In this document: positions 1 to 8,262 of the stretch, one piece after another
Layout of the letters: each line of letters starts with the position of its first letter
Position numbering within the stretch: the stretch's first letter is position 1
NCBI GenBank assembly: GCA_905188025.1
Contig: CAJJKI010000001.1
Coordinates: 62,001 to 126,000, forward strand
Length of the DNA: 64,000 nt
Origin: an uncultured Eubacteriales bacterium
GTDB lineage: Bacteria; Bacillota_I; Bacilli_A; RF39; UBA660
Reading direction: 5' to 3'
Notes under the pieces: model-generated
What the model was told of the DNA's origin: nothing
Databases searched by the model: none
What the model saw: the letters and a program-made list of their open reading frames with translations, nothing else
Program-made: the position numbers and the translations under genes

Positions 1-260
1 ATCTTTCTAGGTTTATCTTTATATTTCAAAAGCCAATACACTAAGAAAAATAATCCCATACATATAAACAAATATATATATATCTTATAATCTATATACA
101 TCTTAGCATCATATCTATTAACACTATCACGAATACATTCCCCTAAAAAAGTATATACTTTTCTATATTTAGATAAAACTACTCCTAAAAGTGCTGTAAT
201 TATTAAATGTATCAGTCTAAAATGCTTAATCAAAAAACCATAAGGCTTTCTTAATACCAT
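1..260 (-). CDS. Hypothetical membrane protein, 3' end missing
   Basis: N-terminal 86 codons of a gene that runs off the left edge of the window. The ATG at 260 is preceded by AGGTGATAGAG, a good ribosome binding site. The start reads MVLRKPYGFLIKHFRLIH, followed by a hydrophobic segment at about residues 17-28 and a second one at about 62-78, so it is an integral membrane protein with at least two spans and a basic N-terminus facing the cytosol. I do not recognise a family with a known function. The missing C-terminal part could contain the domain that decides the role. Confidence 0.6.
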   Translation of the reverse strand, partial: MVLRKPYGFLIKHFRLIHLIITALLGVVLSKYRKVYTFLGECIRDSVNRYDAKMYIDYKIYIYLFICMGLFFLVYWLLKYKDKPRK

Positions 261-313
261 CTCTATCACCTATCCTAGTATAATTATATCATAAATTCTC
301 TTTCACACAATTA

Positions 314-763
314 TTATTTATCATATTTATATACAATAAGCTGTTCAGGTTGTAAATATATCTTATCATTTTGTTTAATTAATTCATCTACTCCCACTTT
401 AAATCCCTTAGCTACTTCTCCTAAAGTATCTCCTACTGCTGTAAAATATAATATACTTCCTGCTTTAGGCACTAATAATATTTGATTAGGATATATATAA
501 TCACTAACATTTATTCCATTAAGTTCCGCTAATAACTTTGGATTTATTTTATTATCAGTAGCTATCTTATATAAAGTATCTCCCTTTCCTACTTTATAAT
601 AATCAAAATATTTACTAGTAATTCTTGGTACAATCAAAGTCATTCCCGGTGTCAAACTAAACTCATATCCATTTAATTGTTGTAAAACTTCTGGTGAAGT
701 ATTATATTTAGAAGAAATACTATCTATTGTATCCCCTTCTTTAACTATATATGTATCATACAA
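314..763 (-). CDS. Protein with three LysM domains
   Basis: About 149 residues made almost entirely of three LysM modules (roughly residues 6-48, 54-99 and 104-145). Each has the pattern VxxGDTxxxIAxxxxxxxxxLxxLNG followed by (L/I)xxxQxLxVP. LysM binds N-acetylglucosamine in peptidoglycan. I see no signal peptide, so the protein may be cytosolic before spore-coat or wall assembly, or exported without a standard leader. Start choice: the frame opens at a TTG at 778, but the GGGAGTGATT binding site fits better with the TTG at 763, giving a start in LYDTYIVKEGD. It follows the downstream end of the PH-domain gene and the terminator at 799-826. Confidence 0.8.
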   Translation of the reverse strand: MYDTYIVKEGDTIDSISSKYNTSPEVLQQLNGYEFSLTPGMTLIVPRITSKYFDYYKVGKGDTLYKIATDNKINPKLLAELNGINVSDYIYPNQILLVPKAGSILYFTAVGDTLGEVAKGFKVGVDELIKQNDKIYLQPEQLIVYKYDK

Positions 764-798
764 TTTAATCACTCCCAATATAATTTATGCTAACTATT

Positions 799-826
799 AA
801 AAAAAGTACTATTCATCTTTAGTACT
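799..826 (-). terminator. Intrinsic terminator
   Basis: On the minus strand an AGTACT stem with a ten-base loop is followed by a run of T. It overlaps the stop codon of the PH-domain gene and separates it from the LysM gene. Confidence 0.7.
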
Positions 827-1267
827 TTTATCATTATCATTTCTTATATATTCTTTTTTACATTCAATCATGATCTCTGTAATATTAGTTTCTACTTCAT
901 CTAAAGCTTTAGCATCAACATTAGTAATAGTAATAACTTCTTTAACAGTATCTATTACTATTCTACCCCAAATAATTCCTTTACTAACTGTTAAATCATT
1001 ATACATATCCGGTGTAATTGATCTAAAGAAATATCCAAATAAAACTCTATCCGTAGCTATCATAATTCTCTTATTAGTAAAAGCTAAGACACATGTATGA
1101 AATAAATCAACCATACTATCATTTTTTTGTCCTGCAAACATATATAATATTTCTTCTCCAGGATTTAAATGTTTATCAATGATCTTACAATGATGTTTTA
1201 CTCTCCATGCCACCGTCATTGGATATTTTTTCATAAACTTACTAGCTAATTCATAACTCTTTTTCAT
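809..1267 (-). CDS. PH-domain-like (bPH/YokE-type) protein
   Basis: 152 residues counted from the ATG at 1267, which has GGGAGAA four bases upstream. The upstream in-frame ATG at 1288 lies inside the preceding gene and lacks a site. Residues about 35-140 read GEEILYMFAGQ, then VLAFTNKRIMIAT and later IVIDTVKEVITITN, the pattern of short bacterial PH domains in which a membrane or small-molecule binding beta-barrel ends with a helix. No membrane span is visible. It is translationally linked to the thioredoxin-fold gene, with one base between stop and start. Function unknown; the family call is by pattern only. Confidence 0.55.
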   Translation of the reverse strand: MKKSYELASKFMKKYPMTVAWRVKHHCKIIDKHLNPGEEILYMFAGQKNDSMVDLFHTCVLAFTNKRIMIATDRVLFGYFFRSITPDMYNDLTVSKGIIWGRIVIDTVKEVITITNVDAKALDEVETNITEIMIECKKEYIRNDNDKSTKDE

Positions 1268-1268
1268 A

Positions 1269-1745
1269 TTATTCTCCCATAACAACACGATCTTTAAAGA
1301 ATTCTTCTAACTTACTCTTCTCAACATATCCCCCAATAGCATCTATTACTCTATCTCCTAGCATAAACAAAGTTGTAGGTGTTCCCCAATTATTTCTCTT
1401 TAAATAATTATTCTTAGTAGATAATTCTTGGAATTCTTCTTCAGTTAAAGTATCCGTATCAATATAATTAATTGCTATCTTCTTCTCCTTAACATATTCT
1501 TCTACTATTGGCATATACATTTGACAATATTTACATCCTGCTCTCTCAATAATAACTACGAAAGCATCTCCATTATCTACCATTTCTTTATATTGGCTAT
1601 ATGTTATTTGATTAAGTCCAACTTCTCCAGCTAATGTTAATGGATACTCTATATCTTCCTGAGCTTTAGTACCTTTAGTAGAAAATATAGCAACTATTAC
1701 AATAACTAAAACCAACCCAATCAATATATAATCACTTTTCTTCAT
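1269..1745 (-). CDS. Membrane-anchored thioredoxin-fold protein
   Basis: 158 residues. One N-terminal span (about 6-21) is followed by an extracytoplasmic thioredoxin fold. The redox motif is CKYC at residues 71-74 (ERAGCKYCQMYMP), and the cis-proline loop is GTPTT at 121-125. These features fit a thiol-disulfide oxidoreductase, or a bacteriocin-accessory-type thioredoxin, working outside the membrane. Several exported proteins in this window are cysteine-rich (5168-6352, 6596-7216, 50328-51878), so disulfide formation or repair is a plausible job, but that link is inference. It is the first gene of a two-gene unit with the PH-domain protein. Confidence 0.75.
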   Translation of the reverse strand: MKKSDYILIGLVLVIVIVAIFSTKGTKAQEDIEYPLTLAGEVGLNQITYSQYKEMVDNGDAFVVIIERAGCKYCQMYMPIVEEYVKEKKIAINYIDTDTLTEEEFQELSTKNNYLKRNNWGTPTTLFMLGDRVIDAIGGYVEKSKLEEFFKDRVVMGE

Positions 1746-1794
1746 AATTCCCTCCTAATAAATATTCTACACTTTTTTCACTATAAAATCAAGT

Positions 1795-2535
1795 CTAGTA
1801 AAAAACATTTCTTAAATATAGCCCACAAGCTGGTGCTGTTTTACCTGCCATAGTCCTATCCTCATGTTTAAGTATCTCGATAATTTCTTCAGGTTTTCTC
1901 TTCCCTTCACCTATCTCAATAAGTAAACCCACCATATTTCTTACCATATATCTAAGAAAACCAGTACCTACAAAAGTAATAATTAACTTATTCATATCTT
2001 TACTATCTCTCACAATAGAAGTCTGACTTATCTTTCTCACATAATCATCTATCTCTTCTGTACATTTAGTAAAAGATTTAAAATTATGTTCTCCTTCCAA
2101 ATACTTAAGTCCTCTCTCCATTGCCACCACATCAAGTCTCTTAGAATATTGATAACAATAATTTCTCTCTATTGGATTATATTCTCCCATATTAATCAAA
2201 TATATATATTCCTTTCCAATAGCATTAAATCTAGCATGAAAATCATCACTAACTTCTTTAATATTCTTAACATATATATCATCAGGAAGTAATGAATTCA
2301 TTCCTCTCATAAGCTTATCCGTTGTAATATTAACATCCATATCAAAGTGTGCCTTCTGATTAATTGCATGTACTCCCGCATCAGTCCTTCCTGAAGCAGA
2401 TACACTCACATTCTTTCCCCCATTTATCTCTTTTAGTACATCTTCTAAACATTTTTGTATTGTTCTCTCTCTAGGTTGCTTTTGATATCCTGAAAAATTA
2501 CTTCCATCATAAGAAAATGTCATAAAATACCTCAT
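1795..2535 (-). CDS. truA: tRNA pseudouridine(38-40) synthase TruA
   Basis: 246 residues, normal length for TruA. The catalytic aspartate is D52 in the family motif ASGRTDAGVHA. Other family stretches are the N-terminal TFSYDGSNFSGYQKQP and the C-terminal FLRYMVRNMVGLL. The enzyme converts uridines 38-40 of the tRNA anticodon arm to pseudouridine. The start ATG at 2535 follows AGAGGTGTTATT. No operon partner is obvious here, whereas in Bacillus truA follows the energy-coupling transporter genes. Confidence 0.95.
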   Translation of the reverse strand: MRYFMTFSYDGSNFSGYQKQPRERTIQKCLEDVLKEINGGKNVSVSASGRTDAGVHAINQKAHFDMDVNITTDKLMRGMNSLLPDDIYVKNIKEVSDDFHARFNAIGKEYIYLINMGEYNPIERNYCYQYSKRLDVVAMERGLKYLEGEHNFKSFTKCTEEIDDYVRKISQTSIVRDSKDMNKLIITFVGTGFLRYMVRNMVGLLIEIGEGKRKPEEIIEILKHEDRTMAGKTAPACGLYLRNVFY

Positions 2536-2561
2536 AATAACACCTCTATATAATTATACAC

Positions 2562-2590
2562 AAAAAAAGACTAAATGTAAATCTAGCCTT
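2562..2590 (-). terminator. Intrinsic terminator of the YfhO-like gene
   Basis: Minus-strand hairpin GGCTAGAT/ATTTAGTC with a four-base loop and seven T residues, 40 bases beyond the stop of the YfhO-like gene. Confidence 0.8.
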
Positions 2591-2632
2591 TTCATAAACA
2601 TTGCACTTTCTTACCATAAATAATAGATATAT

Positions 2633-5095
2633 TTATCTAACTATAATCCCCCTGATCATTGCATAAATATAATAATACCCTATCATCACCCATACCAGTA
2701 TCATATATCCATAATAACTAACATTATAACCTACCCTAAAACATCCTATCTTCTTATTAAATATAACTAATATAACTCCAAGTAAACTAATAATTATCCC
2801 AATTCTAAATAATGGCATTTCATACTTAATATCTATCAAATTATCCCCACTATCTAAATTAACCATTATAAAATTATCTAAATAACTATCTACCCTACCT
2901 TCCTTATCATTAACCATAACCTTAATACCAGGGACATTATTAACAGGTATTATTATCTTCTCACCATCATCTATATCACTAACATAATACTTCCCATCAT
3001 CATATCTAACCCTACTACTAAGATTCTTTATATCACTATATCTAATATATCCTAAAGAAAAATTAATTACTCCCTCACTATTCTTCTTTATATGTATCCT
3101 AATATCCTGATCAAATACCCCTATCTCATTAATACAATCCTCAAATTCACTATAATAGTTATCCCCTATCTCTATATAATCAATATTCTTCCATTCATCA
3201 ATATCTATATATAATATTCCTAATTCATCTATATCATAATCTATATAAATATCATCTTCCTGATAACTATAATCATCTACTCGAATAATATCCTTATCAC
3301 TACCCATAAGATCATGATATATATCATTCTGAAACCTCATCCTATATCTATCACTATCTATCCCTATACCATTATATAATACCCCATAATTATTACCATA
3401 TCTATAACGATATAAATACTTTCCATTCTTATTATCCACTAGTTGATATATCTCTTCATCCTTAATCTTATTACTAATAATATATCTAATTCCTAATAAC
3501 CAATCACTAAATATAGTACCTCCATATCCTTTAATACTAGTACCGCTCACTAAGTATCCTAACTTACTATATATATCTATCTCTTGACTAGGTATTATAT
3601 GTAACCAATTATCTAATTCTCCCACTTTAAGTATATATCCATAATCAGGAGTATAACTACTATAGTCTACCTTATACCTGCCATCCTTCCTAATATCTAT
3701 ACTATCATTATATTCATTCATACGTTTACTAAGATAATACCCATCATTATAAAACATCGTAAAAGAACAAATTATATATATAGATACCCCACTAGTAAGA
3801 GCAATCAAAGTATATCTCATATATCTATTCCTAATACACAAACTAACAATATATATCATAAACATAAAACATATAATAGTAATTATCTCTCTATATATTT
3901 CCTTATTATAAAAATCTAAAAATATCCTCTCATTAATTATCCCCTTCAAATAAACCTTACTAATATATAACATTCCCCCCATTAATATCATATATATCAC
4001 TAACTTAACAAGATCATATCCACATCTTTCCCTTATATCATACTTATCTATATAATAAAGTCCCCCATTAAGTAAAATAAAACTAGTAATAAATCCATAT
4101 CTATAAGGAAAATCCCAATAACTACCTCCATGTATCATTAAATTAATTGGTTCAATAACTATCCCTATACCAAACATAATAAATAATACAACATATAAAT
4201 ATATTTGTTTTCTATCATTCTTATACTTACTAATCATCATCACAAATAATATCACTAATAACGGACTAAATAATATATATAATGACTTAACCATCGTATC
4301 AGACATAAGAATAAAACTACTATCAGTAGCAAATCTACTAGATATTAACATTTGATATATACTAGGTAATACACTAACACTACTAATCATCATAGCACTA
4401 ATCGTATTAACTCCCAGTACCCATACCCTTTCCTTCATCTTATCCTTATCCATATATAAATTAAAATATATAAAACTATAAAATAATATATATAAAAGAA
4501 TAAAATAACTAATATAATAACTTATCATTAAAGATAAACTAAGACATATAATATATCCCAAATTCCCTTCATTATGTATCATCTTATCCAAATACATTAT
4601 AATTAATGGAAATAATATTACCCCATCTAACCACATAATATTAAAATAATTAAATATCACAAACCCAGAAAAAGTATAAAGAACATTCCCAAGTACCTGA
4701 TAAAAATAATCTAATTTCTTATACTTATAATTAATATATATATAACTAGTAAGACTTATCAAACATAACTTAACCATAAGCATAACATTAAAATAATTAA
4801 CTATATTACTTCTACTAGTAAAATATAACATTAAATTAACTGGACTATATAAACTTCCCTGTATTATCATTGAAATATATATATTATTACCAAGTCCCAT
4901 ATCACTATATATAACATTACTAGATCCATGTAAAAAATCATATATATTATATAATACTGGAATAAATTGATAATCAGCATCAACCTGTACAATAGATTCC
5001 TCTCCATAAGGATATAACCCATTCATATAAAAAAGAATACTAAGTATCACAAAAGTAATAATACTAGGTACAATATATCTAATATACTTCTTCAT
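2633..5095 (-). CDS. YfhO-family multispan membrane protein
   Basis: 820 residues. The first ~480 residues hold about 12 hydrophobic spans, then comes a ~300-residue polar region and a final pair of spans (about 750-815). The first outer loop contains QVDADYQFIPVLYNIYDFL and the motif YSDMGLGNN, as expected for the YfhO family, which has a GT-C glycosyltransferase-like fold. B. subtilis YfhO is linked to glycosylation of lipoteichoic acid. The polar part is unusually rich in Tyr, Asp and Ile (many YRYRY and DIDE stretches). Start ATG at 5095 with GGTGATAGG. It stands alone with its own terminator. Confidence 0.85.
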   Translation of the reverse strand: MKKYIRYIVPSIITFVILSILFYMNGLYPYGEESIVQVDADYQFIPVLYNIYDFLHGSSNVIYSDMGLGNNIYISMIIQGSLYSPVNLMLYFTSRSNIVNYFNVMLMVKLCLISLTSYIYINYKYKKLDYFYQVLGNVLYTFSGFVIFNYFNIMWLDGVILFPLIIMYLDKMIHNEGNLGYIICLSLSLMISYYISYFILLYILFYSFIYFNLYMDKDKMKERVWVLGVNTISAMMISSVSVLPSIYQMLISSRFATDSSFILMSDTMVKSLYILFSPLLVILFVMMISKYKNDRKQIYLYVVLFIMFGIGIVIEPINLMIHGGSYWDFPYRYGFITSFILLNGGLYYIDKYDIRERCGYDLVKLVIYMILMGGMLYISKVYLKGIINERIFLDFYNKEIYREIITIICFMFMIYIVSLCIRNRYMRYTLIALTSGVSIYIICSFTMFYNDGYYLSKRMNEYNDSIDIRKDGRYKVDYSSYTPDYGYILKVGELDNWLHIIPSQEIDIYSKLGYLVSGTSIKGYGGTIFSDWLLGIRYIISNKIKDEEIYQLVDNKNGKYLYRYRYGNNYGVLYNGIGIDSDRYRMRFQNDIYHDLMGSDKDIIRVDDYSYQEDDIYIDYDIDELGILYIDIDEWKNIDYIEIGDNYYSEFEDCINEIGVFDQDIRIHIKKNSEGVINFSLGYIRYSDIKNLSSRVRYDDGKYYVSDIDDGEKIIIPVNNVPGIKVMVNDKEGRVDSYLDNFIMVNLDSGDNLIDIKYEMPLFRIGIIISLLGVILVIFNKKIGCFRVGYNVSYYGYMILVWVMIGYYYIYAMIRGIIVR

Positions 5096-5123
5096 CCTAT
5101 CACCACTATCATTATATCAAAAA

Positions 5124-5158
5124 AAGACCTATAAATAAATATCTATCTATAAGTCTTT
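5124..5158 (-). terminator. Intrinsic terminator of the exported NPKTG gene
   Basis: Minus-strand AAAGACTTATA pairs with TATAGGTCTTT, followed by T residues, just after the stop codon at 5168. Confidence 0.8.
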
Positions 5159-5167
5159 ATCTTTATA

Positions 5168-6352
5168 TTAATTATTCTCTCTAGCTTGTTTAAAGTATAC
5201 TCCAGCATATACTAAAGTACCTAAAGCTATTATCCATACTAAGAATATTGCTACACTACCAGTCTTAGGATTATCAGTTATATTTGATGGATTACTAGGA
5301 GTACTACTTGGTGTACTTGATGGAGTTGAACTTGGTGTAGAACTTGGATTAGATGGATTATCAGGATTAGTTGGAGTAGTTCCTCCACACACTATACAGT
5401 ATTCATTTCCATAACCACTAGAAGTGAAATTTTCAGCAATCCACTTATATCCTTTAGCACTACAACAAGCTTTAATATTACCCACTGTGTCTTCGGTTGC
5501 TGAATTATTATAAGTTATATTTGTATATTTACAATTTAAATACCTTGTATCCCTTGTAACAGTATATAAAGAAGAATAAGTACACTTACTAGTACTAAAA
5601 TCTTTTGATGGGGTATCATCATCACTAGCATCCCTATAACAAGCATAATATGTTTCACTTTTAGCAGGCCTCAATGCAGCATTAGCAGTATAAGATCCAG
5701 AAGTGCAACCATCTTTTTCTCCCCATCCATTAAATACCTTATTACTATCACTACTAGTTTGTGGACCTGGTGCAATGATATCTTCTATACAAGCTGGGGT
5801 ATCGATCGGAACTGTACAACTTTCAGTCTTAACAACAGTACTACCATTTTTAAAACTTATTGTTACTTTACGACTTGCTGAAACACAATCATCATTATCA
5901 TTTTTCACATAACCAGCAACACAACCAGTACAAAGGTTTTGAGGCTTATTTATCTTCTTCCAATCATCACCTGTTGGAGGAGAAGTAAACCATTGATACC
6001 TATTATTAGCTACATAACAACTTGCTGCAGTAGTACCAGTACGTGTATAAATATACCAAGTATATTCTCCACCTTCCTCACCAGTATCTGCATTACGTGG
6101 TATACTACATGTACCACCAACTTTTTTTGAATATGTATACCCATTACAGTAAAGTGAACCATTTGTAGTTTTTATAGTTTGACTTCCACTTTCACAACTT
6201 CCTGATGGAACGTCAAGAGAACTACAAGTTTGAGCAACACTATATGTACCCTTTGCCGTACCAAAACCTAAATAGCCTACTATCATCAAAACGACAATAC
6301 ACATACAAACTACATACAATGTCTTTGATGAACTCTTTAAATTTTCTTTCAT
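5168..6352 (-). CDS. Cys-rich exported protein with InlB_B-like domain and NPKTG tail
   Basis: 394 residues. An N-terminal hydrophobic segment (about 13-31) acts as signal or anchor. A cysteine-rich region follows, then an InlB_B-like beta-repeat at about 158-240 (VTISFKNGS..., FNGW, YYACY). Next come a Pro/Ser/Thr linker with repeated SSTP units (about 325-355), NPKTG at 361-365, a hydrophobic span, and a tail with basic residues ending KQARENN. The layout is that of a sortase-type cell-wall sorting signal, although NPxTG is not classical LPxTG and no sortase is in the window. The paralogue at 6596-7216 is divergent and shares the N-terminus and the last 35 residues. Function unknown; probably a surface or adhesion protein. 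Confidence 0.7.
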   Translation of the reverse strand: MKENLKSSSKTLYVVCMCIVVLMIVGYLGFGTAKGTYSVAQTCSSLDVPSGSCESGSQTIKTTNGSLYCNGYTYSKKVGGTCSIPRNADTGEEGGEYTWYIYTRTGTTAASCYVANNRYQWFTSPPTGDDWKKINKPQNLCTGCVAGYVKNDNDDCVSASRKVTISFKNGSTVVKTESCTVPIDTPACIEDIIAPGPQTSSDSNKVFNGWGEKDGCTSGSYTANAALRPAKSETYYACYRDASDDDTPSKDFSTSKCTYSSLYTVTRDTRYLNCKYTNITYNNSATEDTVGNIKACCSAKGYKWIAENFTSSGYGNEYCIVCGGTTPTNPDNPSNPSSTPSSTPSSTPSSTPSNPSNITDNPKTGSVAIFLVWIIALGTLVYAGVYFKQARENN

Positions 6353-6382
6353 ACATTTACCTACCTTACTATATTTATTTTA

Positions 6383-6402
6383 AAAATGACACTAAAGTAC
6401 AA
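6383..6402 (-). promoter_or_regulatory. Shared 20-nt leader element, minus-strand copy
   Basis: Read on the minus strand this is TTGTACTTTAGTGTCATTTT, about 30 bases before the ATG of the 394-residue exported protein. The copy at 6561-6580 lies in front of the divergent paralogue and differs at one position. It sits downstream of the predicted promoter at 6429-6457, so it should lie in the 5' untranslated mRNA or act as an operator there. Confidence 0.6.
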
Positions 6403-6428
6403 TACTTAACTACCATACCTATGATTAA

Positions 6429-6457
6429 ATAATACCATATTTATTGATAATAATCAA
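6429..6457 (-). promoter_or_regulatory. Predicted sigma-A promoter for the 394-residue gene
   Basis: Minus strand: TTGATT at 6457-6452, 17-base spacer, TATTAT at 6434-6429. Confidence 0.5.
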
Positions 6458-6507
6458 CTTATTTAGATAAAATTATTATTTTTTTATATCAAAATATACT
6501 TAAAGTA

Positions 6508-6536
6508 TTGTGAAACAAACATTTAATTAATATTTA
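6508..6536 (+). promoter_or_regulatory. Predicted promoter for the 206-residue gene
   Basis: Plus strand: TTGTGA at 6508-6513, 17-base spacer, TATTTA at 6531-6536. The -10 match is moderate. Confidence 0.4.
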
Positions 6537-6543
6537 TACATAA

Positions 6544-6580
6544 AAAAATGACATTTAAAATTATACTTTAGTGTCATTTT
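6544..6580 (+). promoter_or_regulatory. Leader hairpin containing the shared element, plus-strand copy
   Basis: AAAAATGACA at 6544-6553 can pair with TGTCATTTT at 6572-6580 around an 18-base loop. The 3' arm and part of the loop form the 20-nt element shared with 6383-6402. The hairpin ends a few bases before the GGAGTG ribosome binding site of the gene at 6596, so it could affect translation or bind a regulator. Confidence 0.5.
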
Positions 6581-6595
6581 AAAAAGGAGTGTAAA

Positions 6596-7216
6596 ATGAA
6601 AAATTTAAAAAAATCGTCAAACATACTATATATTGTATGTACTTTTATAATGGTACTAATGATAGCAGGATATTTTGAAAGTAAAAATCTAAAAGGAACC
6701 TATAAATGTACAAACAAGGGGTATACACAAAAAAATCCTCAAATAACAGATATAACTAAAACTAATAATTCTGCATACAATCCATATGCTTGTTATACTA
6801 GAAATGACACAAATGGAACAAGGGTATGGACAAACGATCCATCTAGTACATGGACGAAAAACTCAATCACCACAGCTGATGCTTGTAAAGATTGCTACAA
6901 ATGTATTGATTTTGAAGGAAAGGTATCATACTACAAGGGAACAATAAGTAATGACAATTGTTTCTTTCACAGTCACAATAATTGTCCTTCTGGCAGTGGT
7001 GGAACTACTCCAGACAACCCAGACAAACCTGATAATCCATCAAATCCAAGTTCATCATCTAGTTCTACACCAAGTACTAGTGTACCAAGTAGTTCTTCTA
7101 ATGTAGAAGATAATCCTAGGACTGGTAGTGTAGCTATATTTATAGTGTGGATAATAGCTTTAGGTACTTTATTATATGTTGGAGTATACTTTAAACAAGT
7201 TAGAGAGAATAACTAG
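6596..7216 (+). CDS. Cys-rich exported protein with NPRTG tail, paralogue of 5168-6352
   Basis: 206 residues. It is a short paralogue of the divergent neighbour: MKNLKKSSNILYIVC matches MKENLKSSSKTLYVVC, and the last 35 residues are nearly identical. Order: hydrophobic segment (about 10-27), cysteine-containing domain of ~110 residues without the InlB_B repeat, a Pro/Asp/Ser linker, NPRTG at 173-177, a membrane span, and the KQVRENN tail. The binding site is AAGGAGTG. Seven cysteines after the signal region suggest disulfides outside the cell. The final 108 bases are about 91% identical to those of the neighbour, suggesting recent duplication or gene conversion. Confidence 0.7.
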   Translation: MKNLKKSSNILYIVCTFIMVLMIAGYFESKNLKGTYKCTNKGYTQKNPQITDITKTNNSAYNPYACYTRNDTNGTRVWTNDPSSTWTKNSITTADACKDCYKCIDFEGKVSYYKGTISNDNCFFHSHNNCPSGSGGTTPDNPDKPDNPSNPSSSSSSTPSTSVPSSSSNVEDNPRTGSVAIFIVWIIALGTLLYVGVYFKQVRENN

Positions 7217-7219
7217 TAA

Positions 7220-7262
7220 AGAAAAAAATGCTTATTAAAAAGTAAGCATTTTTTTCTTTACT
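7220..7262. terminator. Bidirectional intrinsic terminator
   Basis: A run of A, the stem ATGCTTA/TAAGCAT, and a run of T make a symmetrical hairpin that can stop transcription from both sides, directly after the NPRTG gene. Confidence 0.85.
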
Positions 7263-7274
7263 AAAATATCCCCA

Positions 7275-7313
7275 ATAGAAAACCACAAGACTTGTTTTAT
7301 AAGCCCTGTGGTA
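7275..7313 (-). terminator. Intrinsic terminator of divIVA
   Basis: Minus-strand ACCACAGGGCTT pairs with AAGTCTTGTGGT and is followed by TTTTC, just past the divIVA stop. Confidence 0.65.
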
Positions 7314-7317
7314 TATT

Positions 7318-7755
7318 TTATAATTCTATTTTATCTAAATCATTAGCTATCTTTAACTGAGTCTCTATCAAAGATTTAACTCTTTCTTTATATATTCTCA
7401 TATTCTTCTCTAACATAAGTCTTTCTTGTTCTATCTTCTCTGCTTTAACTAAAGCTTCATGTACTATAGAATTAGCATTATTTCTAGCCTCTTCTACTAT
7501 TATTCTAGCTTCCTCTCTAGATACTGCTTTTAACTTATCATTAGTCTCTTGTACTGCTAAAATAGCTTTCTCTAATTTATTTATATCATAATTATTAGTA
7601 TTCTTCTCTTGTAATTTTTGTGTAAGTTTATCTATCTTTGCTATATAAGTAGCATTCTCAGTATTAAGTTTTTCTAGTCTTCCAATAACTATATCAATAA
7701 ATCTATTAACTTCATCAATATCATAACCATGTTCTACAATACTAAATCTTTTCAT
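7318..7755 (-). CDS. divIVA: DivIVA-family cell-division/polarity protein
   Basis: 145 residues. The N-terminus, MKRFSIVEHGYDIDEVNRFID, is the DivIVA membrane-binding crossed-beta motif (YDxxEVxxFI). Residues about 25-140 form a coiled coil rich in Lys, Glu and Ala. DivIVA marks curved membrane at division sites and poles. It lies 10 bases downstream of sepF, a neighbourhood typical of Firmicutes division clusters. At 145 residues it is close to the usual 150-170. It could instead be a GpsB or another DivIVA paralogue; the sepF linkage favours DivIVA. Confidence 0.85.
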   Translation of the reverse strand: MKRFSIVEHGYDIDEVNRFIDIVIGRLEKLNTENATYIAKIDKLTQKLQEKNTNNYDINKLEKAILAVQETNDKLKAVSREEARIIVEEARNNANSIVHEALVKAEKIEQERLMLEKNMRIYKERVKSLIETQLKIANDLDKIEL

Positions 7756-7765
7756 AATTTCACCA

Positions 7766-8143
7766 CTAATTATCTAATTCTTCTTGTTTTTTATTATTGT
7801 CTTCTTCTGATATTGAACCTTCTACATTAACATTCTTAGGAGTACATAAGAAAATTCCAGAACCTATCTTTTGTAAATCTCCACCAATAGCATATACCGT
7901 TCCTGATAAGAAATCTATAATTCTCTTAGCTTGTTCTGAAGTAACTCTCTTCATATTAACTACAACCGTATTTCTCTTTTTCAAATGATCAGCTATTTGT
8001 TGACTCTCAGAAAAAGCTCTAGGCTCAAGTAATATCATCTTACCACTTCCACTAGGCATAACTACACTATCAGTAGTATAATAAGATTCTTCATTACTAT
8101 CTTCATCAGTCATTATTTCTTTTATTTTCTTTCCAAAGGCCAT
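7766..8143 (-). CDS. sepF: Cell-division protein SepF
   Basis: 125 residues. The C-terminal domain (about 35-110) has the SepF pattern: [27 protein letters not shown], then [21 protein letters not shown] and IFLCTPKNV. SepF binds FtsZ and membrane and helps assemble the Z-ring. The N-terminal amphipathic helix, [11 protein letters not shown], is short and the linker acidic. The start at 8143 has GAGGAGGTATCG. It is the first gene of the sepF-divIVA unit. Confidence 0.92.
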   Translation of the reverse strand: MAFGKKIKEIMTDEDSNEESYYTTDSVVMPSGSGKMILLEPRAFSESQQIADHLKKRNTVVVNMKRVTSEQAKRIIDFLSGTVYAIGGDLQKIGSGIFLCTPKNVNVEGSISEEDNNKKQEELDN

Positions 8144-8225
8144 AACGATACCTCCTCTATATTATTATCTATCATAATTATACAATAATTAGTTTTAAAA
8201 TTCAACAGATTTATTATAATTCTTA

Positions 8226-8262
8226 AAAAAAATAAAAGATTACATTTCTTTTAATCTTTTAT
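8226..8262 (-). terminator. Intrinsic terminator of trmB
   Basis: Minus-strand AATAAAAGATTA pairs with TAATCTTTTATT around a nine-base loop and runs into T8. The 5' arm overlaps the trmB stop codon. Confidence 0.85.

Noticed and set aside
6403..6560. Invertible promoter between the inverted 20-nt repeats
   Set aside because: Both promoters already point outwards, so inversion would not turn either gene off, and no recombinase is nearby. A shared leader element explains the repeat better.
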